Shown here piece by piece: positions 54,446 to 64,000 of a DNA stretch of 64,000 bases. Position numbers and translations under genes: made by a program. This DNA comes from Flavobacteriaceae bacterium. Its GTDB lineage: Bacteria; Bacteroidota; Bacteroidia; Flavobacteriales; Flavobacteriaceae. The stretch covers positions 41,041-105,040 of the forward strand of contig JABHWD010000029.1 of the NCBI GenBank assembly GCA_018657955.1. Direction: 5' to 3'. Below the pieces are notes generated by a model. It searched no databases. It saw nothing but the letters and a program-made list of their open reading frames with translations, and was not told the DNA's origin. Position 1 is the first letter of the stretch. Every line of letters starts with the position of its first letter.

Positions 54446-55846
54446 CTATTCAATTTCTACAAACTTTAAATCCTCAAATTTCATTATATAAACCGAACTA
54501 TTCTTATATACTCCATTATTATCCTTAACATATTTAAACTTGTTTTCTATATATTCTGATTCAACTAAGTTTAAGTTATTGTTATCTAATTCGCCACAAC
54601 TTAACCTAATTAATAAGTCTAGAACTAAATCATGACCTCTTATAGCATACTTTGATGGATATGAATTGTATCGTGAGTTGTATTTTTTTATGAATTTATC
54701 TTGAACATTTTCTGCAATTGATCTATTTATAGAAGGATACTGAAAATTTAAATTTGACATATAGTAATTAGAGATATTAACTCCTTCAAAAGCTCTATTC
54801 TTATTTGTAGTTGTCAAAATTATTTCTGTTGAATCATTTACAAATGAATTTAAGATACTTGTTATATTAGAAACAAAACCTTGATCTTTAGTCTCCAAAA
54901 AAACTATATTTCTTCCTTTAACAAAAGTTGAATCTAAACTGTCATAAACCATTGTTCTAGTATCAATTCCAGAATCATTAATTCTAGAAAAAAATTGATG
55001 AGCATCTGGAAATATTCTCTTTAATTTATCGCTAATTATTTTGTTATAAGAATCCGAAATTATAAATTTTTCAGATGGAATTGTATCCTTTTTAACATAT
55101 GAAATTATCTTTTCAAATAATAGATCATCACTAGGTATTGTATGTATAATATTTTCATTATCTAAATCAGTCTTACTTAATGGGGAAACAATTTTTACCT
55201 TGGAATTGTTTATTGATTTTGAAACATAATTAAAAGCATTTGAAGTTAAAGGGCCAATTAATAAATCATAGGCAGAAAAATCATTATTTTTAATTAATTC
55301 ATGGATTATATTTTTATCTGCACCTGTATCAAAAATTTTAACTTCAACATCAATTCCAAATTTTGAAAATGAATCAACTGCCATTTCAATTCCAAACAAA
55401 AAATCAAGTGATATATTTAAAAGCTTATCATTTTTGACAATTTCTCTTGAATCTTTTATAGAATCAAAATTTATATTTTTAGTCCTAAATGGTAACATAA
55501 CTGCGATTTTCTTTTTTTCATAATCAGTAATGTTTTCAATTAAAGATTCATAATTTAAATTAGTTTCACTCTTAATTATGTTTTGAATTTCAGGTATATT
55601 TAATTCTTCTTTACTTCCATTAAATATTATAGGAATCTTTAGTTTAACACCTTTTTTTACTTCTATGTTTTGGTTAAATTCTAAAATAATGTTTACATCA
55701 ACTTCATAAATCATTGCAATTTTCTCTATATCTTGATTTTTTCTAACCTTATGAATTATAAAGTCTGTTTGTGATTGAGTATGATTCACAAATATAAATG
55801 CAATTAAAAAGAAAAATATTCCCTTATTTAAATTTCTTATTCCCAT
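54446..55846 (-). CDS. LysM protein with periplasmic-binding-protein-like domain
   Basis: A 466-residue secreted protein. The signal peptide (about 1-25, [18 protein letters not shown]) is followed by a LysM domain (about 28-72, [20 protein letters not shown]) that should bind peptidoglycan. A type I periplasmic-binding-protein or LppC-like fold follows (about 115-455), with [33 protein letters not shown] and [14 protein letters not shown]. This fold with an attached LysM is conserved in Bacteroidota, where it is often called an amino-acid ABC binding protein, although no transporter genes are nearby. Its start overlaps the 3' end of guaA by 10 nt. Ligand unknown. Confidence 0.83.
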   Translation of the reverse strand: MGIRNLNKGIFFFLIAFIFVNHTQSQTDFIIHKVRKNQDIEKIAMIYEVDVNIILEFNQNIEVKKGVKLKIPIIFNGSKEELNIPEIQNIIKSETNLNYESLIENITDYEKKKIAVMLPFRTKNINFDSIKDSREIVKNDKLLNISLDFLFGIEMAVDSFSKFGIDVEVKIFDTGADKNIIHELIKNNDFSAYDLLIGPLTSNAFNYVSKSINNSKVKIVSPLSKTDLDNENIIHTIPSDDLLFEKIISYVKKDTIPSEKFIISDSYNKIISDKLKRIFPDAHQFFSRINDSGIDTRTMVYDSLDSTFVKGRNIVFLETKDQGFVSNITSILNSFVNDSTEIILTTTNKNRAFEGVNISNYYMSNLNFQYPSINRSIAENVQDKFIKKYNSRYNSYPSKYAIRGHDLVLDLLIRLSCGELDNNNLNLVESEYIENKFKYVKDNNGVYKNSSVYIMKFEDLKFVEIE

Positions 55847-57369
55847 TCTATAGTTGCTGGTGGTTTTGAGCTTATATCGTAAACAACTCTGTTTACACCT
55901 TTAACCCTATTAATTATTTTATTTGAAACATTTTGAAGAAAATCATAAGGCAAATTAACCCAATCTGCAGTCATTCCATCAGTACTTTCAACAGCTCTTA
56001 ATACAACGCATCTTTCATAAGTTCTCTCATCCCCCATTACTCCTACACTTTTTATTGGCAATAACATAGCTCCAGCTTGCCAAACTTTATCATATAATCC
56101 CTCATCCTTTAGAGAATTAATAAAAATACTATCAACTTCTTGTAATATTTTGACTTTTTCAGAATTTATTTCACCTAAAATTCTAATTCCAAGCCCTGGA
56201 CCTGGAAAAGGATGTCTTCCTAAAATTTCTGGATCAATTTTTAGATAACCCCCTACCCTGCGCACCTCATCTTTAAATAATAATTTTAATGGCTCAACTA
56301 CTTTTAATTTCATATAGCTTGGTAATCCCCCAACATTATGATGACTTTTAATAGTAGCTGAAGGGCTACCAGTAGCTGATATACTTTCAATAACATCAGG
56401 ATAAATTGTTCCCTGAGCTAACCACTTAACATTCTTAATTTTTTTAGACATATAATCAAAAGCCTCAATAAAAACTTTTCCTATTTTTTTTCTCTTTAAT
56501 TCAGGGTCTTCTATACCTTTTAGGGCTTCATAAAATTTGGAAGAATAATCTATCCCTTTAACATTTAAGTTCATTCCTTTATATTGATTTAAAACATTAT
56601 CAAATTCGTTTTTTCTTAAAAGACCATTGTTTACAACAATGCAATATAAATTATCTCCAATCGCTTTGTTTAATAATACTGCAGCTACAGTTGAATCAAC
56701 TCCTCCTGATAAACCCAAAATTACTTTATCTGATTTAAGTTCAGATTTTAGGAATGAGACGGTTTGATCAATAAATGAATCTGGTGTCCAATCTTGCTTT
56801 AATTTTGAAATTTTTAATAAAAAATTCTCTAATATTTTTTTTCCGTCTTTTGTATGATACACCTCAGGATGAAATTGAAGTCCATAAATGTCTTTTCCCT
56901 TAATCCTAAATGCTGCATTCTCAACATCAGATGTACTAGCTAACAAAATAGAATTATTTGGAAGCCTTTTTATTGTATCCCCATGACTCATCCAAACCTG
57001 ACTTCCTTTAGGAATATTATCAAATATGCAATTATCATTATTAATATAATTCAAGTTTGCCCTACCATATTCTCTAATATTGGAAGCTAATACTAAGCCG
57101 CCTTTTTCATTTGCTAGCAACTGAGCTCCATAACATACTGCAAGAACTGGTTTTGTATTTATTAATGTATCAAGGTCTATTTTAGGTGCATTTTCGTCTC
57201 TTACAGAAAATGGGCTTCCAGATAAAATTATTGCTTTAAATCTATTTAAGTCAGAAGGGATTTTGTTAAATGGATGTATTTCAGAATATATATTTAACTC
57301 TCTTACTCTTCTGGCAATCAATTGAGTATACTGAGATCCAAAATCAATAATTAATACATTATTTTCCAT
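55837..57369 (-). CDS. guaA: GMP synthase (glutamine-hydrolysing)
   Basis: The last step of GMP synthesis from XMP; 510 residues. The N-terminal glutaminase has its nucleophile C79 in [11 protein letters not shown] and the His/Glu pair in QFHPEVYHT. The ATP pyrophosphatase domain holds the PP-loop [17 protein letters not shown] at about 216. A C-terminal dimerisation domain ends with [15 protein letters not shown], the invariant GuaA end. It lies between bshC (52 bp upstream) and the LysM gene (10-nt overlap), so guaA and the LysM gene are probably cotranscribed. Confidence 0.97.
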   Translation of the reverse strand: MENNVLIIDFGSQYTQLIARRVRELNIYSEIHPFNKIPSDLNRFKAIILSGSPFSVRDENAPKIDLDTLINTKPVLAVCYGAQLLANEKGGLVLASNIREYGRANLNYINNDNCIFDNIPKGSQVWMSHGDTIKRLPNNSILLASTSDVENAAFRIKGKDIYGLQFHPEVYHTKDGKKILENFLLKISKLKQDWTPDSFIDQTVSFLKSELKSDKVILGLSGGVDSTVAAVLLNKAIGDNLYCIVVNNGLLRKNEFDNVLNQYKGMNLNVKGIDYSSKFYEALKGIEDPELKRKKIGKVFIEAFDYMSKKIKNVKWLAQGTIYPDVIESISATGSPSATIKSHHNVGGLPSYMKLKVVEPLKLLFKDEVRRVGGYLKIDPEILGRHPFPGPGLGIRILGEINSEKVKILQEVDSIFINSLKDEGLYDKVWQAGAMLLPIKSVGVMGDERTYERCVVLRAVESTDGMTADWVNLPYDFLQNVSNKIINRVKGVNRVVYDISSKPPATIEWE

Positions 57370-57421
57370 GCGTAAAAATAGAAATAGATTTTATAAATAA
57401 AAAAGAATAGAATTATAATAT

Positions 57422-59020
57422 TTAATCGATTACAATTACTGAAAAACTCATATTTAGTGGATTAATGTTTTTCTTTAATTTCTCTATAATATTATATCCG
57501 TATTCACAATAAAATTCTGAAAAATTAATCCTTCTTTCTTGTAATGTTTCAAATGGAAATAATTCTTTCTTTAACTCTATAATTCTAGATAAATGATCAG
57601 AAAATTTCTTCTTTTGAGCACTTAATAACCTTTTTTCTAAATGAATAATTCCATCCATCTGTTTTTTCTCTTGAGCTTTAACAGCTCCTGTAAAAGAATG
57701 ATCTGTTTGGGATGCTATATCGAATAAATATTTAAACTGATCCTTTAAAACATTTTTTAATTCTGAGAAATCTATATTTAATTCTGAAAATTCTTTAGTT
57801 TTTTTTGTAGTTAATTCATTTAGATCTAAGAAAATATCTTCAATTTCAATATTTAATTTTTTTAATTTTTTCATTTGTCTAGAAGATATTAATAAAACTG
57901 AATTCCTATTTAATAAAATTGGAAAAGTTATTTTTAACATCTCAAAAGATTTTTTTAATTGTAACCAATAAGACACCTCAGCTGGCCCTCCAATATAACA
58001 TAGATTTGGCAACAAATATTCCTGATACATTGTTCTAAATAATACATTTGGAGAAAATTTCTCAGGATTATTTTCAATTCTCTTGATGATGTTTTTTTGA
58101 TCTAATTTATTTTTATTTCCTTCGATCAATAAATGATTATTATTTTTTAATATCCTTTGTCTTTGATTGTTGTCAATATAAAACAAATTAACATCTCTAG
58201 TATGTGCTTGAACCTTGTAGTTTAATTTTACCAACTTATTTATAGTTGGTAAAGATGATTTTTTTATAAAGCTATCTTTAACCTCTTTCTTTAAAAAATC
58301 TTTAAAACAATTTTTTAGATCTTTGTGATTTGCATCTATAATTAATAGGTTATATTTTCTAAATAACATATGAACAAAATTCCTTGTAGCATCTGATAAG
58401 CAGTTGTTTTTCAAATATGTATTTTTAAACAAATTAATTAATTCATTTGAATTTTTATTATTTGGAAAAACTGTTTTTAATTCATCTAAAACTGTTTTTA
58501 ATTCAGCTGTTAAAAATTCGCCAACAACACCTGTCTGATTACTCTCCCATTCAATTTTGGTATTTTTAAAGTTAAAATGGTTAATCTCTTTAAAATCATG
58601 ATCTTCAGTTGCCATCCAATAAACAGGTATGAAATTAAATTTTGGATACTTATGTGATAATTCTTCACATAAATTAATTGTGGTAATTATTTTATAAAGA
58701 AAATACATTGGTCCAGTAAACAAATTTAACTGATGTCCTGTTGTTATAGTAAATGTGTTCTTATTTTTAATTGATTCTAAAATTGACTTAAAGTCTTTAG
58801 AACAATTAGCTCCTTTATATTGCTCTTTAATTACTTTATATATGATTTCTCTATTTTTATCTTGATAATTTCTTTTTTTTTGATCAATTTGATTTTTAAA
58901 ATTATCAATTGAAGGATATTGATTATAAAAGCTTTTTAGTTTTGGTTCATTATTTATGTAATCACAAAAAAGTGAACTAAAGCATGATGTTTCTTTATAA
59001 TTGATTTCTTTTACTAACAT
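57422..59020 (-). CDS. bshC: Bacillithiol biosynthesis cysteine-adding enzyme BshC
   Basis: Adds cysteine to GlcN-malate in the final step of bacillithiol synthesis, the low-molecular-weight thiol of Bacillota and many Bacteroidota. It is 532 residues, the family length. Recognisable blocks are TITTGHQLNLFTGPMYFLYK, FNFIPVYWMATEDHDFKEI (about 128), and YIGGPAEVSYWLQLKKSF (about 348). A long coiled coil (about 400-480) is typical of the BshC fold. The bshA and bshB genes are not in the window. It stands next to guaA, as often in Bacteroidota. Confidence 0.93.
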   Translation of the reverse strand: MLVKEINYKETSCFSSLFCDYINNEPKLKSFYNQYPSIDNFKNQIDQKKRNYQDKNREIIYKVIKEQYKGANCSKDFKSILESIKNKNTFTITTGHQLNLFTGPMYFLYKIITTINLCEELSHKYPKFNFIPVYWMATEDHDFKEINHFNFKNTKIEWESNQTGVVGEFLTAELKTVLDELKTVFPNNKNSNELINLFKNTYLKNNCLSDATRNFVHMLFRKYNLLIIDANHKDLKNCFKDFLKKEVKDSFIKKSSLPTINKLVKLNYKVQAHTRDVNLFYIDNNQRQRILKNNNHLLIEGNKNKLDQKNIIKRIENNPEKFSPNVLFRTMYQEYLLPNLCYIGGPAEVSYWLQLKKSFEMLKITFPILLNRNSVLLISSRQMKKLKKLNIEIEDIFLDLNELTTKKTKEFSELNIDFSELKNVLKDQFKYLFDIASQTDHSFTGAVKAQEKKQMDGIIHLEKRLLSAQKKKFSDHLSRIIELKKELFPFETLQERRINFSEFYCEYGYNIIEKLKKNINPLNMSFSVIVID

Positions 59021-59050
59021 ATATAAAGTAAATATAATTAGTTTTATTTA

Positions 59051-59058
59051 TATATTTG
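59051..59058 (+). promoter_or_regulatory. Candidate -7 promoter element (TATATTTG) for the second M14 peptidase
   Basis: TATATTTG ends 27 nt before the M14 peptidase ATG, in the 65-bp divergent gap with bshC. The same octamer stands before the first M14 gene at 2192-2199. Confidence 0.35.
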
Positions 59059-59085
59059 TTTACTTGACTAAAACTAAACTTACTT

Positions 59086-61554
59086 ATGAGACCAATCTAT
59101 AACTATATCATTTTATTCCTGTTTATTAATACTCAGGTTTTTTCTCAAAATATTCAATCTCCAAGTGAATATCTTGGATATGAGATAGGAACTCAATTTT
59201 CTAGACACAGTCAAGTAATAGACTATTTTGACTACGTTTCAAGTGAATTACCAGGTAATGTAAAAATGGAAAAATATGGGGAAACTTATGAAAGAAGACC
59301 TCTTTATTTAGCATATATTTCATCAAAAGAGAATATTAAAAATATTGATCTAATAAGAAAGAATAATTTAAGTAATGCTGGAGTTATTAAAAAGGAAATG
59401 AATTCTAGTATAAATAAAGATATAGCCATTGTTTGGCTAAGCTATAATGTTCATGGAAATGAATCATCATCAACTGAGGCTTCTATGAAAACCCTTTATC
59501 TTCTTTTAACTAAAAATTCAAATTTACTTGATAATACTATTGTTATCATTGACCCATGTATAAATCCAGATGGTAGAGATAGGTATGCAAACTGGTATAA
59601 CCAAGCTGTAACAATACCTTATAATATAAACTCTAAGTCTAGAGAACATGATGAGCCTTGGCCAGGAGGTAGAGCGAATCATTATTTATATGATTTAAAT
59701 AGAGATTGGGCTTGGATAACTCAAACCGAATCAAAATCAAGATTAAAAATGTATAATAAATGGCTGCCTCATGTTCATGTAGACTATCATGAACAGGGAA
59801 TTGATAATCCTTACTATTTTGCACCAGCAGTTGAGCCCTATCATGAAATTATATCTAAATGGCAGCGTGATTTTCAAAAAGAAATCGGAAAAAATAACGC
59901 AAAATATTTTGATCAAAATGGATGGCTATATTTTACAAAAGAAACATTTGATCTTCTTTATCCAAGTTATGGAGATACTTATCCAACATATTTAGGAGCT
60001 ATTGGAATGACATATGAGAAAGCAGGTGGAGGTGTTGCGGGTTTAGGAATTTTAAATTCAGAAAATAAAGTTTTAACATTAGTTGATAGAGTTAATCACC
60101 ATACAACAACTGGAATATCAACAGTTGAAATATCATCAATTAATGCAAAAAAGCTAAATGATGAATTTAAATTGTTTTACAATAATAAATCAAAAACTAA
60201 TAATTACATTCTTAAAGGGAATGATAATAAAATCCAGACATTAAAGAAACTATTAGATGCACATGAAATAACATATTCTTATGGAAAAGACTTTAAAACA
60301 TCAGCATATAGTTATCAGTCTAACAAAAATGAAAATATACAAACAAATGTTTCCGATCTAATAATATCAACAGATCAACCCAAAGGAAAATTAGTTAATG
60401 TTCTTTTTGAAAAAAATGCTAAACTTAGTGATTCTATAACATATGATATAACGGCTTGGAGTCTACCATATGCATACGGATTAGAAGCTTATGTAACTAA
60501 CAAAGATATTCCATCAGGGAAATATGCCAAATTGTTTAATAATAATACTATTGATAATATGGCAATAGCATATGGAGTAAAGTGGAATCATTTAAATGAT
60601 GCTAAATTTCTAACAGATCTGTTAGTAACAAAGTTGAAAGTTAGATTTAATAAGAGTGAATTTATAAACAATGGGATCAAGTATAATCCTGGCTCTTTAA
60701 TTATTCATAAAGGTGATCAAAATAATGAATCAATGTTTAACGAAGTTATTGGATTAGCCAATAAACACAATAAAAAACTAAATCCGATTTATTCTGGAAT
60801 GTCTGAAGAAGGACCTGATTTAGGTTCATCATCTATAGAATTAATTAAAAATAAAAATATTGCTATTTTAACTGGTGATGGAGTTTCGTCTTTAAATTAT
60901 GGTGCAATCTGGTACTTTTTTGAGCAAGAAATAAATTACCCTTTGACTCATATAAACATAAATAAATTTAATAGAATAGATATTAATGAATTTGATGTTT
61001 TAATAATACCTGATGGCTATTATTTCTCAATTAAGAACGAAAAAAATACAGAAAAAATAGAATCATGGCTAAAAAATGGTGGTAAAATAATAGCATTTAG
61101 TAAAGCTCTTAGCATATTTAGTAATAGTGAGAGTTTTAAACTAAAATCTAAGGCAAATAATACAAATTTAACAGAAGAAAAAATACTTTATAAAGATCAA
61201 AGAAGAAATAGAGTTAATAATATGATCTCTGGAGCAATTTTTAAAGTTGAGCTAGACAATTCCCATCCTATGGCTTTTGGATATTCGAAAGATTATTATT
61301 CCTTAAAAATTGGTTCAAGTTCTTATGAATTACTTGAAAAGGGTTATAATGTCGGAGTTATAAAAGATAATCCAAAACCAGTATCTGGATATAGTGGAAA
61401 AAAAGCTCTATTAAAATTGGATAATACTATGATATTTGGTCATGAAAAATTTGGCAAAGGAAATTTAATCTATTTTGCCGACAATCCACTTTTTAGAAGT
61501 TTTTGGGAAAATGGAAAATTATTTTTAGTTAATTCTATATTCTTTATAGACTAA
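59086..61554 (+). CDS. Secreted M14 family metallopeptidase with C-terminal class I glutaminase-like domain
   Basis: An 822-residue exported zinc carboxypeptidase-like protein. The signal peptide is MRPIYNYIILFLFINTQVFSQ. The M14 domain (about 25-360) has the zinc pair H123 and E126 in NVHGNESSS, then NPDGRDRYANW, LNRDWAW and VDYHEQGIDNPYYF with a likely third His ligand. The C-terminal part (about 590-690), AILTGDGVSSLNYGAIWYF and DVLIIPDGYYFS, resembles a DJ-1/class I glutaminase-like fold. This two-part form is common in Bacteroidota. Unlike the first M14 gene, it has no recognisable T9SS sorting domain, so it is likely periplasmic. Substrate unknown. Confidence 0.88.
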   Translation: MRPIYNYIILFLFINTQVFSQNIQSPSEYLGYEIGTQFSRHSQVIDYFDYVSSELPGNVKMEKYGETYERRPLYLAYISSKENIKNIDLIRKNNLSNAGVIKKEMNSSINKDIAIVWLSYNVHGNESSSTEASMKTLYLLLTKNSNLLDNTIVIIDPCINPDGRDRYANWYNQAVTIPYNINSKSREHDEPWPGGRANHYLYDLNRDWAWITQTESKSRLKMYNKWLPHVHVDYHEQGIDNPYYFAPAVEPYHEIISKWQRDFQKEIGKNNAKYFDQNGWLYFTKETFDLLYPSYGDTYPTYLGAIGMTYEKAGGGVAGLGILNSENKVLTLVDRVNHHTTTGISTVEISSINAKKLNDEFKLFYNNKSKTNNYILKGNDNKIQTLKKLLDAHEITYSYGKDFKTSAYSYQSNKNENIQTNVSDLIISTDQPKGKLVNVLFEKNAKLSDSITYDITAWSLPYAYGLEAYVTNKDIPSGKYAKLFNNNTIDNMAIAYGVKWNHLNDAKFLTDLLVTKLKVRFNKSEFINNGIKYNPGSLIIHKGDQNNESMFNEVIGLANKHNKKLNPIYSGMSEEGPDLGSSSIELIKNKNIAILTGDGVSSLNYGAIWYFFEQEINYPLTHININKFNRIDINEFDVLIIPDGYYFSIKNEKNTEKIESWLKNGGKIIAFSKALSIFSNSESFKLKSKANNTNLTEEKILYKDQRRNRVNNMISGAIFKVELDNSHPMAFGYSKDYYSLKIGSSSYELLEKGYNVGVIKDNPKPVSGYSGKKALLKLDNTMIFGHEKFGKGNLIYFADNPLFRSFWENGKLFLVNSIFFID

Positions 61555-61561
61555 TAATATA

Positions 61562-62863
61562 TTATTTTACAATAGCATATAGATCATAGTCAGAAGCGTC
61601 TATAATTTTAGCTGATACAAAATCACCTACTTTTAGATATAGATTTCTTGCATCAATTAGAACTTCATTATCTACATCAGGTGAATCAAATTCAGTTCTT
61701 GCAACATAGTAATTCCCTCTTTTTCTGTCTACAATTACACTTAACTCTTTACCAATTTTTTTTTGATTTAGCTCCCAAGAAATTTGTGATTGAATTTCAA
61801 GTATTTCATTTGCACGTTTTCTTTTTATATCTTCTGGTACATCATCATTTAGATTATAAGCATGAGTATTTTCCTCATGAGAGTATGTAAAGCATCCTAG
61901 CCTATCAAACTGTGTTTCTTTAATCCACTCTTTTAATAAACTAAAGTCCGATTCGGTTTCACCAGGATAACCCACAATTATAGTAGTTCTAATTGCAATA
62001 CCAGGAACTTTATTTCTTATTTTTTTTATTAACTCATTAATTTTTTCTTTGGAACCTCCCCTTCGCATACTTTTCAGTATTTTATCAGATATATGTTGAA
62101 GAGGAATATCAATGTAATTACAGATTTTTGGTTCTGATTTTATAACTTCTAATACATCCAATGGAAATCCTGTTGGAAATGCATAATGCAATCTTATCCA
62201 TTGTATTCCATCAACACGTACTAATGATTTTAATAGTTCTGCTAAATTTCTCCTTTTATAAAGGTCTAAGCCATAGTATGTTAAATCCTGGGCTATTAAA
62301 ATCAATTCTTGAACTCCTTTTTTTGCTAATTTAGTAGCTTCAATTATAATTTCTTCAATTGGTTTACTTAAATGTTTACCCCTCATAATTGGAATTGCAC
62401 AAAAACTACAGGGTCTATCACAACCTTCTGAAATTTTCATATATGCATAATTCTTCGGAGTAGTAGTCAACCTTTCTCCTAGTAATTCATGAAGATAATC
62501 TGCACCTAATTCTTTAAGAAGATTAGGCATTTCTGTAGTTCCAAAATACTTATCAACATCTGGTATTTCCTTATTTAGATCTGATTTATATCTTTCACTT
62601 AAGCATCCTGTAACATAAACTTTATCAATTTCTCCTTTTTTCTTCTTCTCTACATAATCAAGAATTGTATTAATACTCTCTTCTTTTGCATTTTTAATAA
62701 ATCCACAAGTATTAATAACTACTATATTACCTTCCTCCTCATGAACGACTTCTTTTTTATTGGCTTTAAGCTGTCCCATTAAAACCTCACTATCATAAAT
62801 ATTTTTACTACAACCAAGTGTAATAACATTTATAATATTCTTATCTAAAGATTTTGTTCTCAA
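61562..62863 (-). CDS. rimO: Ribosomal protein S12 methylthiotransferase
   Basis: A radical-SAM enzyme that adds a methylthio group to an Asp of ribosomal protein S12; 433 residues. The N-terminal UPF0004 domain has the three cluster Cys C18, C53 and C87 (TLGCSKN, NTCGF, TGCLSE). The radical-SAM domain has C148-x3-C152-x2-C155 in GCDRPCSFCAIP. A TRAM domain closes the protein. RimO rather than MiaB is favoured by GCSKNIYDSEVLMG, the short N-terminus and IPIMRGKHLSKP. It lies 9 bp downstream of ftsY. Confidence 0.94.
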   Translation of the reverse strand: MRTKSLDKNIINVITLGCSKNIYDSEVLMGQLKANKKEVVHEEEGNIVVINTCGFIKNAKEESINTILDYVEKKKKGEIDKVYVTGCLSERYKSDLNKEIPDVDKYFGTTEMPNLLKELGADYLHELLGERLTTTPKNYAYMKISEGCDRPCSFCAIPIMRGKHLSKPIEEIIIEATKLAKKGVQELILIAQDLTYYGLDLYKRRNLAELLKSLVRVDGIQWIRLHYAFPTGFPLDVLEVIKSEPKICNYIDIPLQHISDKILKSMRRGGSKEKINELIKKIRNKVPGIAIRTTIIVGYPGETESDFSLLKEWIKETQFDRLGCFTYSHEENTHAYNLNDDVPEDIKRKRANEILEIQSQISWELNQKKIGKELSVIVDRKRGNYYVARTEFDSPDVDNEVLIDARNLYLKVGDFVSAKIIDASDYDLYAIVK

Positions 62864-62872
62864 AAATTTTAT

Positions 62873-64000
62873 TTAAAATAAAGAATCTACAAATTCATAT
62901 TTATTGAATACTTGTAGATCCTCTAAACCTTCACCAACTCCAATATAATTTACAGGTATATTGAACTCATCACTAATCCCTATAACAACACCTCCTTTAG
63001 CCGTGCCATCTAATTTGGTAATTGCTAATGAAGTTACTTCAGTTGCCTTAGTAAATTCTTTTGCTTGTTGGAATGCGTTTTGACCAGTAGAACCATCTAA
63101 AACAAGTAATACATCATGAGGTGCATTTTCTATAACTTTTTGCATTACTCTATTTATTTTACTTAATTCATTCATTAAGTTGATCTTATTATGTAATCTT
63201 CCTGCTGTATCAATCAATACTACATCAACATTATTTGATTTAGAATAACTAAGAGTGTCAAAAGCAACAGATGCCGGATCACTTCCCATTTCTTGTTTAA
63301 TTATAGGAATGTCTACTTTTTCAGCCCAAACATTTAGTTGATCAATTGCGGCTGCTCTAAAAGTGTCTGCTGCTCCAATAACAACATTTAAACCTTTCAT
63401 TTTAAATTGATTTGCTAATTTTCCTATAGTAGTTGTTTTTCCTACTCCATTAACACCAACTACCATAATAACATATGGTCCTTTGGTTTCAGGAATAGAA
63501 AATTCGACAGATTCTCCATTACTATTCTCAGATAGTAATTGTGCTATTTCTTCTTTTAAAATATTGTTTAATTCTTTGGTAGTACTATACTTATCTTTAG
63601 CTATCCTGTCTTCTATTCTTTTAATTATTTTTATAGTCGTATTAACACCTACATCACTGGTAATTAATACTTCTTCGAGTTCATCTAATACACTAGCATC
63701 AATTTTTGATTTTCCTGTAACTAGTTTGTTTAATTTAGATAAAAACGAGGTGTTACTTTTTTCTAAACCCTTGTCTAATGTTTCTTTCTTCTTCCTAGAA
63801 AAAATTCTTTTAAAAAATCCTTCCTTGACTTCTTCTTCTGGCTCTGGTTCAGGTTCAGGCTCTGGCTCTGGCTCTGGTTCAGGTTCTGGCTCAGGTTCAG
63901 GATCTGGCTCTGGTTTAGGTTCAGGCTCTGGCTCAGGTTCAGGCTCTGGCTCTGGTTCAGGCTCTGGCTCAGGTTCAGGCTCTGGCTCTGGTTCAGGCTC
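62873..64000 (-). CDS. ftsY: Signal recognition particle receptor FtsY, 5' part outside the window
   Basis: An SRP receptor GTPase that docks ribosome-nascent chains at the membrane. The frame is open to the last base, so the start lies beyond the window; 375 residues are visible. From N to C: an acidic Glu-Pro repeat (63839-64000), a basic linker ([13 protein letters not shown]), the four-helix N domain with [19 protein letters not shown], then the G domain with G1 [26 protein letters not shown] and [10 protein letters not shown], and the closing [12 protein letters not shown]. An internal ATG at 63466 falls just before the P-loop and is not the start. The gene is followed by rimO. Confidence 0.96.
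   Translation of the reverse strand, partial: EPEPEPEPEPEPEPEPEPEPEPEPEPEPKPEPDPEPEPEPEPEPEPEPEPEPEPEEEVKEGFFKRIFSRKKKETLDKGLEKSNTSFLSKLNKLVTGKSKIDASVLDELEEVLITSDVGVNTTIKIIKRIEDRIAKDKYSTTKELNNILKEEIAQLLSENSNGESVEFSIPETKGPYVIMVVGVNGVGKTTTIGKLANQFKMKGLNVVIGAADTFRAAAIDQLNVWAEKVDIPIIKQEMGSDPASVAFDTLSYSKSNNVDVVLIDTAGRLHNKINLMNELSKINRVMQKVIENAPHDVLLVLDGSTGQNAFQQAKEFTKATEVTSLAITKLDGTAKGGVVIGISDEFNIPVNYIGVGEGLEDLQVFNKYEFVDSLF
63839..64000 (-). repeat. Tandem Glu-Pro minisatellite in ftsY
   Basis: At least 27 dipeptide codon pairs, nearly all Glu-Pro with one Lys-Pro and one Asp-Pro, over 162 bp that runs out of the window. The DNA has an 18-bp unit (three dipeptides) and, in the outer 72 bp, a perfect 36-bp higher-order period. 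The period is a multiple of 3, so copy-number change would keep the frame. Confidence 0.95.

Noticed and set aside
61553..61566. 14-bp perfect palindrome AATAATATATTATT between the M14 peptidase and rimO
   Set aside because: It is A/T only with no loop, and at this composition such palindromes occur by chance; it has no terminator shape.
62873..63466. A short 197-residue SRP GTPase starting at ATG 63466
   Set aside because: The N domain and Glu-Pro region are read in the same frame upstream to base 64000; the ATG is just before the P-loop of a full FtsY.
1..64000. Search for CRISPR arrays, toxin-antitoxin pairs, restriction genes, insertion sequences, prophage genes, rRNA or tRNA and parS sites
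   Set aside because: None seen by eye. All gene runs are core-genome families in orders typical of Flavobacteriia; covariance-model and profile searches would be needed to exclude small RNAs.

Overview
The window is a chromosomal segment of an AT-rich, gene-dense member of the Bacteroidota, most likely a Flavobacteriales bacterium with a streamlined genome. The evidence is as follows. Two secreted peptidases are present, of families M14 and S8, and each ends in a type IX secretion (Por/T9SS) C-terminal sorting domain. Several gene orders are typical of Flavobacteriia: parA-parB-DUF5683-lepB-wbqC, mutL-rhomboid-rhomboid-EEP, recF-lipocalin-DUF721-ndk-nrnA-PPIase, spoT-fur-purA-OstA-aminotransferase-TPR-DUF368-DUF368, udk-divIC-mutA-mutB and bshC-guaA. 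TAnnTTTG, the Bacteroidota -7 promoter element, recurs upstream of start codons. The taxon is inferred from family knowledge; a marine, small-genome origin is only a guess.

Layout. 1-2170: 3' part of purL. 2217-4640: secreted carboxypeptidase. 4705-10569: a MarR regulator followed by fadN-fadA-fadE, a complete beta-oxidation set. 10586-13458 (minus): plsC, a Nudix hydrolase, a DUF4442 protein and trxB. 13567-19113: soluble aldose dehydrogenase, udk, divIC and both subunits of B12-dependent methylmalonyl-CoA mutase. 19199-23654: chromosome partition and signal peptidase cluster. 23647-29638 (minus): EEP hydrolase, two rhomboid proteases, mutL, a small membrane protein, ribH and a TPR protein. 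29767-34218: recF, a lipoprotein, a DUF721 protein, ndk (minus), nrnA and a double-domain prolyl isomerase. 34215-35678 (minus): pepD. 35749-47491: DUF3810 protein, rRNA/tRNA methyltransferase, spoT, fur, purA, an OstA-like protein, a class III aminotransferase, a TPR protein and two DUF368 proteins. 47507-59020 (minus): S8 protease, mnmA, flavin reductase, yidC, pyrG, a LysM/periplasmic-binding-protein-like protein, guaA and bshC. 59086-61554: second M14 peptidase. 61562-64000 (minus): rimO and ftsY, the latter cut by the window end inside a Glu-Pro repeat.

How the genes work together. The fad operon and methylmalonyl-CoA mutase together allow fatty acids, including odd-chain or branched ones via propionyl-CoA, to feed the TCA cycle. 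purL, purA, guaA, pyrG, udk and ndk cover nucleotide synthesis and salvage. yidC, ftsY and lepB handle protein insertion and export, DUF368 proteins and the OstA-like protein point to envelope lipid-carrier and outer-membrane work, and bshC and trxB serve thiol redox balance.

There is no stretch of 300 bases without a gene: the longest gap is about 128 bp (29639-29766, between the divergent TPR protein and recF). I see no rRNA, tRNA, CRISPR array, insertion sequence, prophage or defence island. The window reads as ordinary core chromosome, with no convincing new multi-gene system. The best leads are small: an aminotransferase whose conserved N-terminus has no standard start codon, a minisatellite in ftsY, a MutL without the endonuclease motif, a missing dapB in an otherwise standard cluster, and a few candidate operators.
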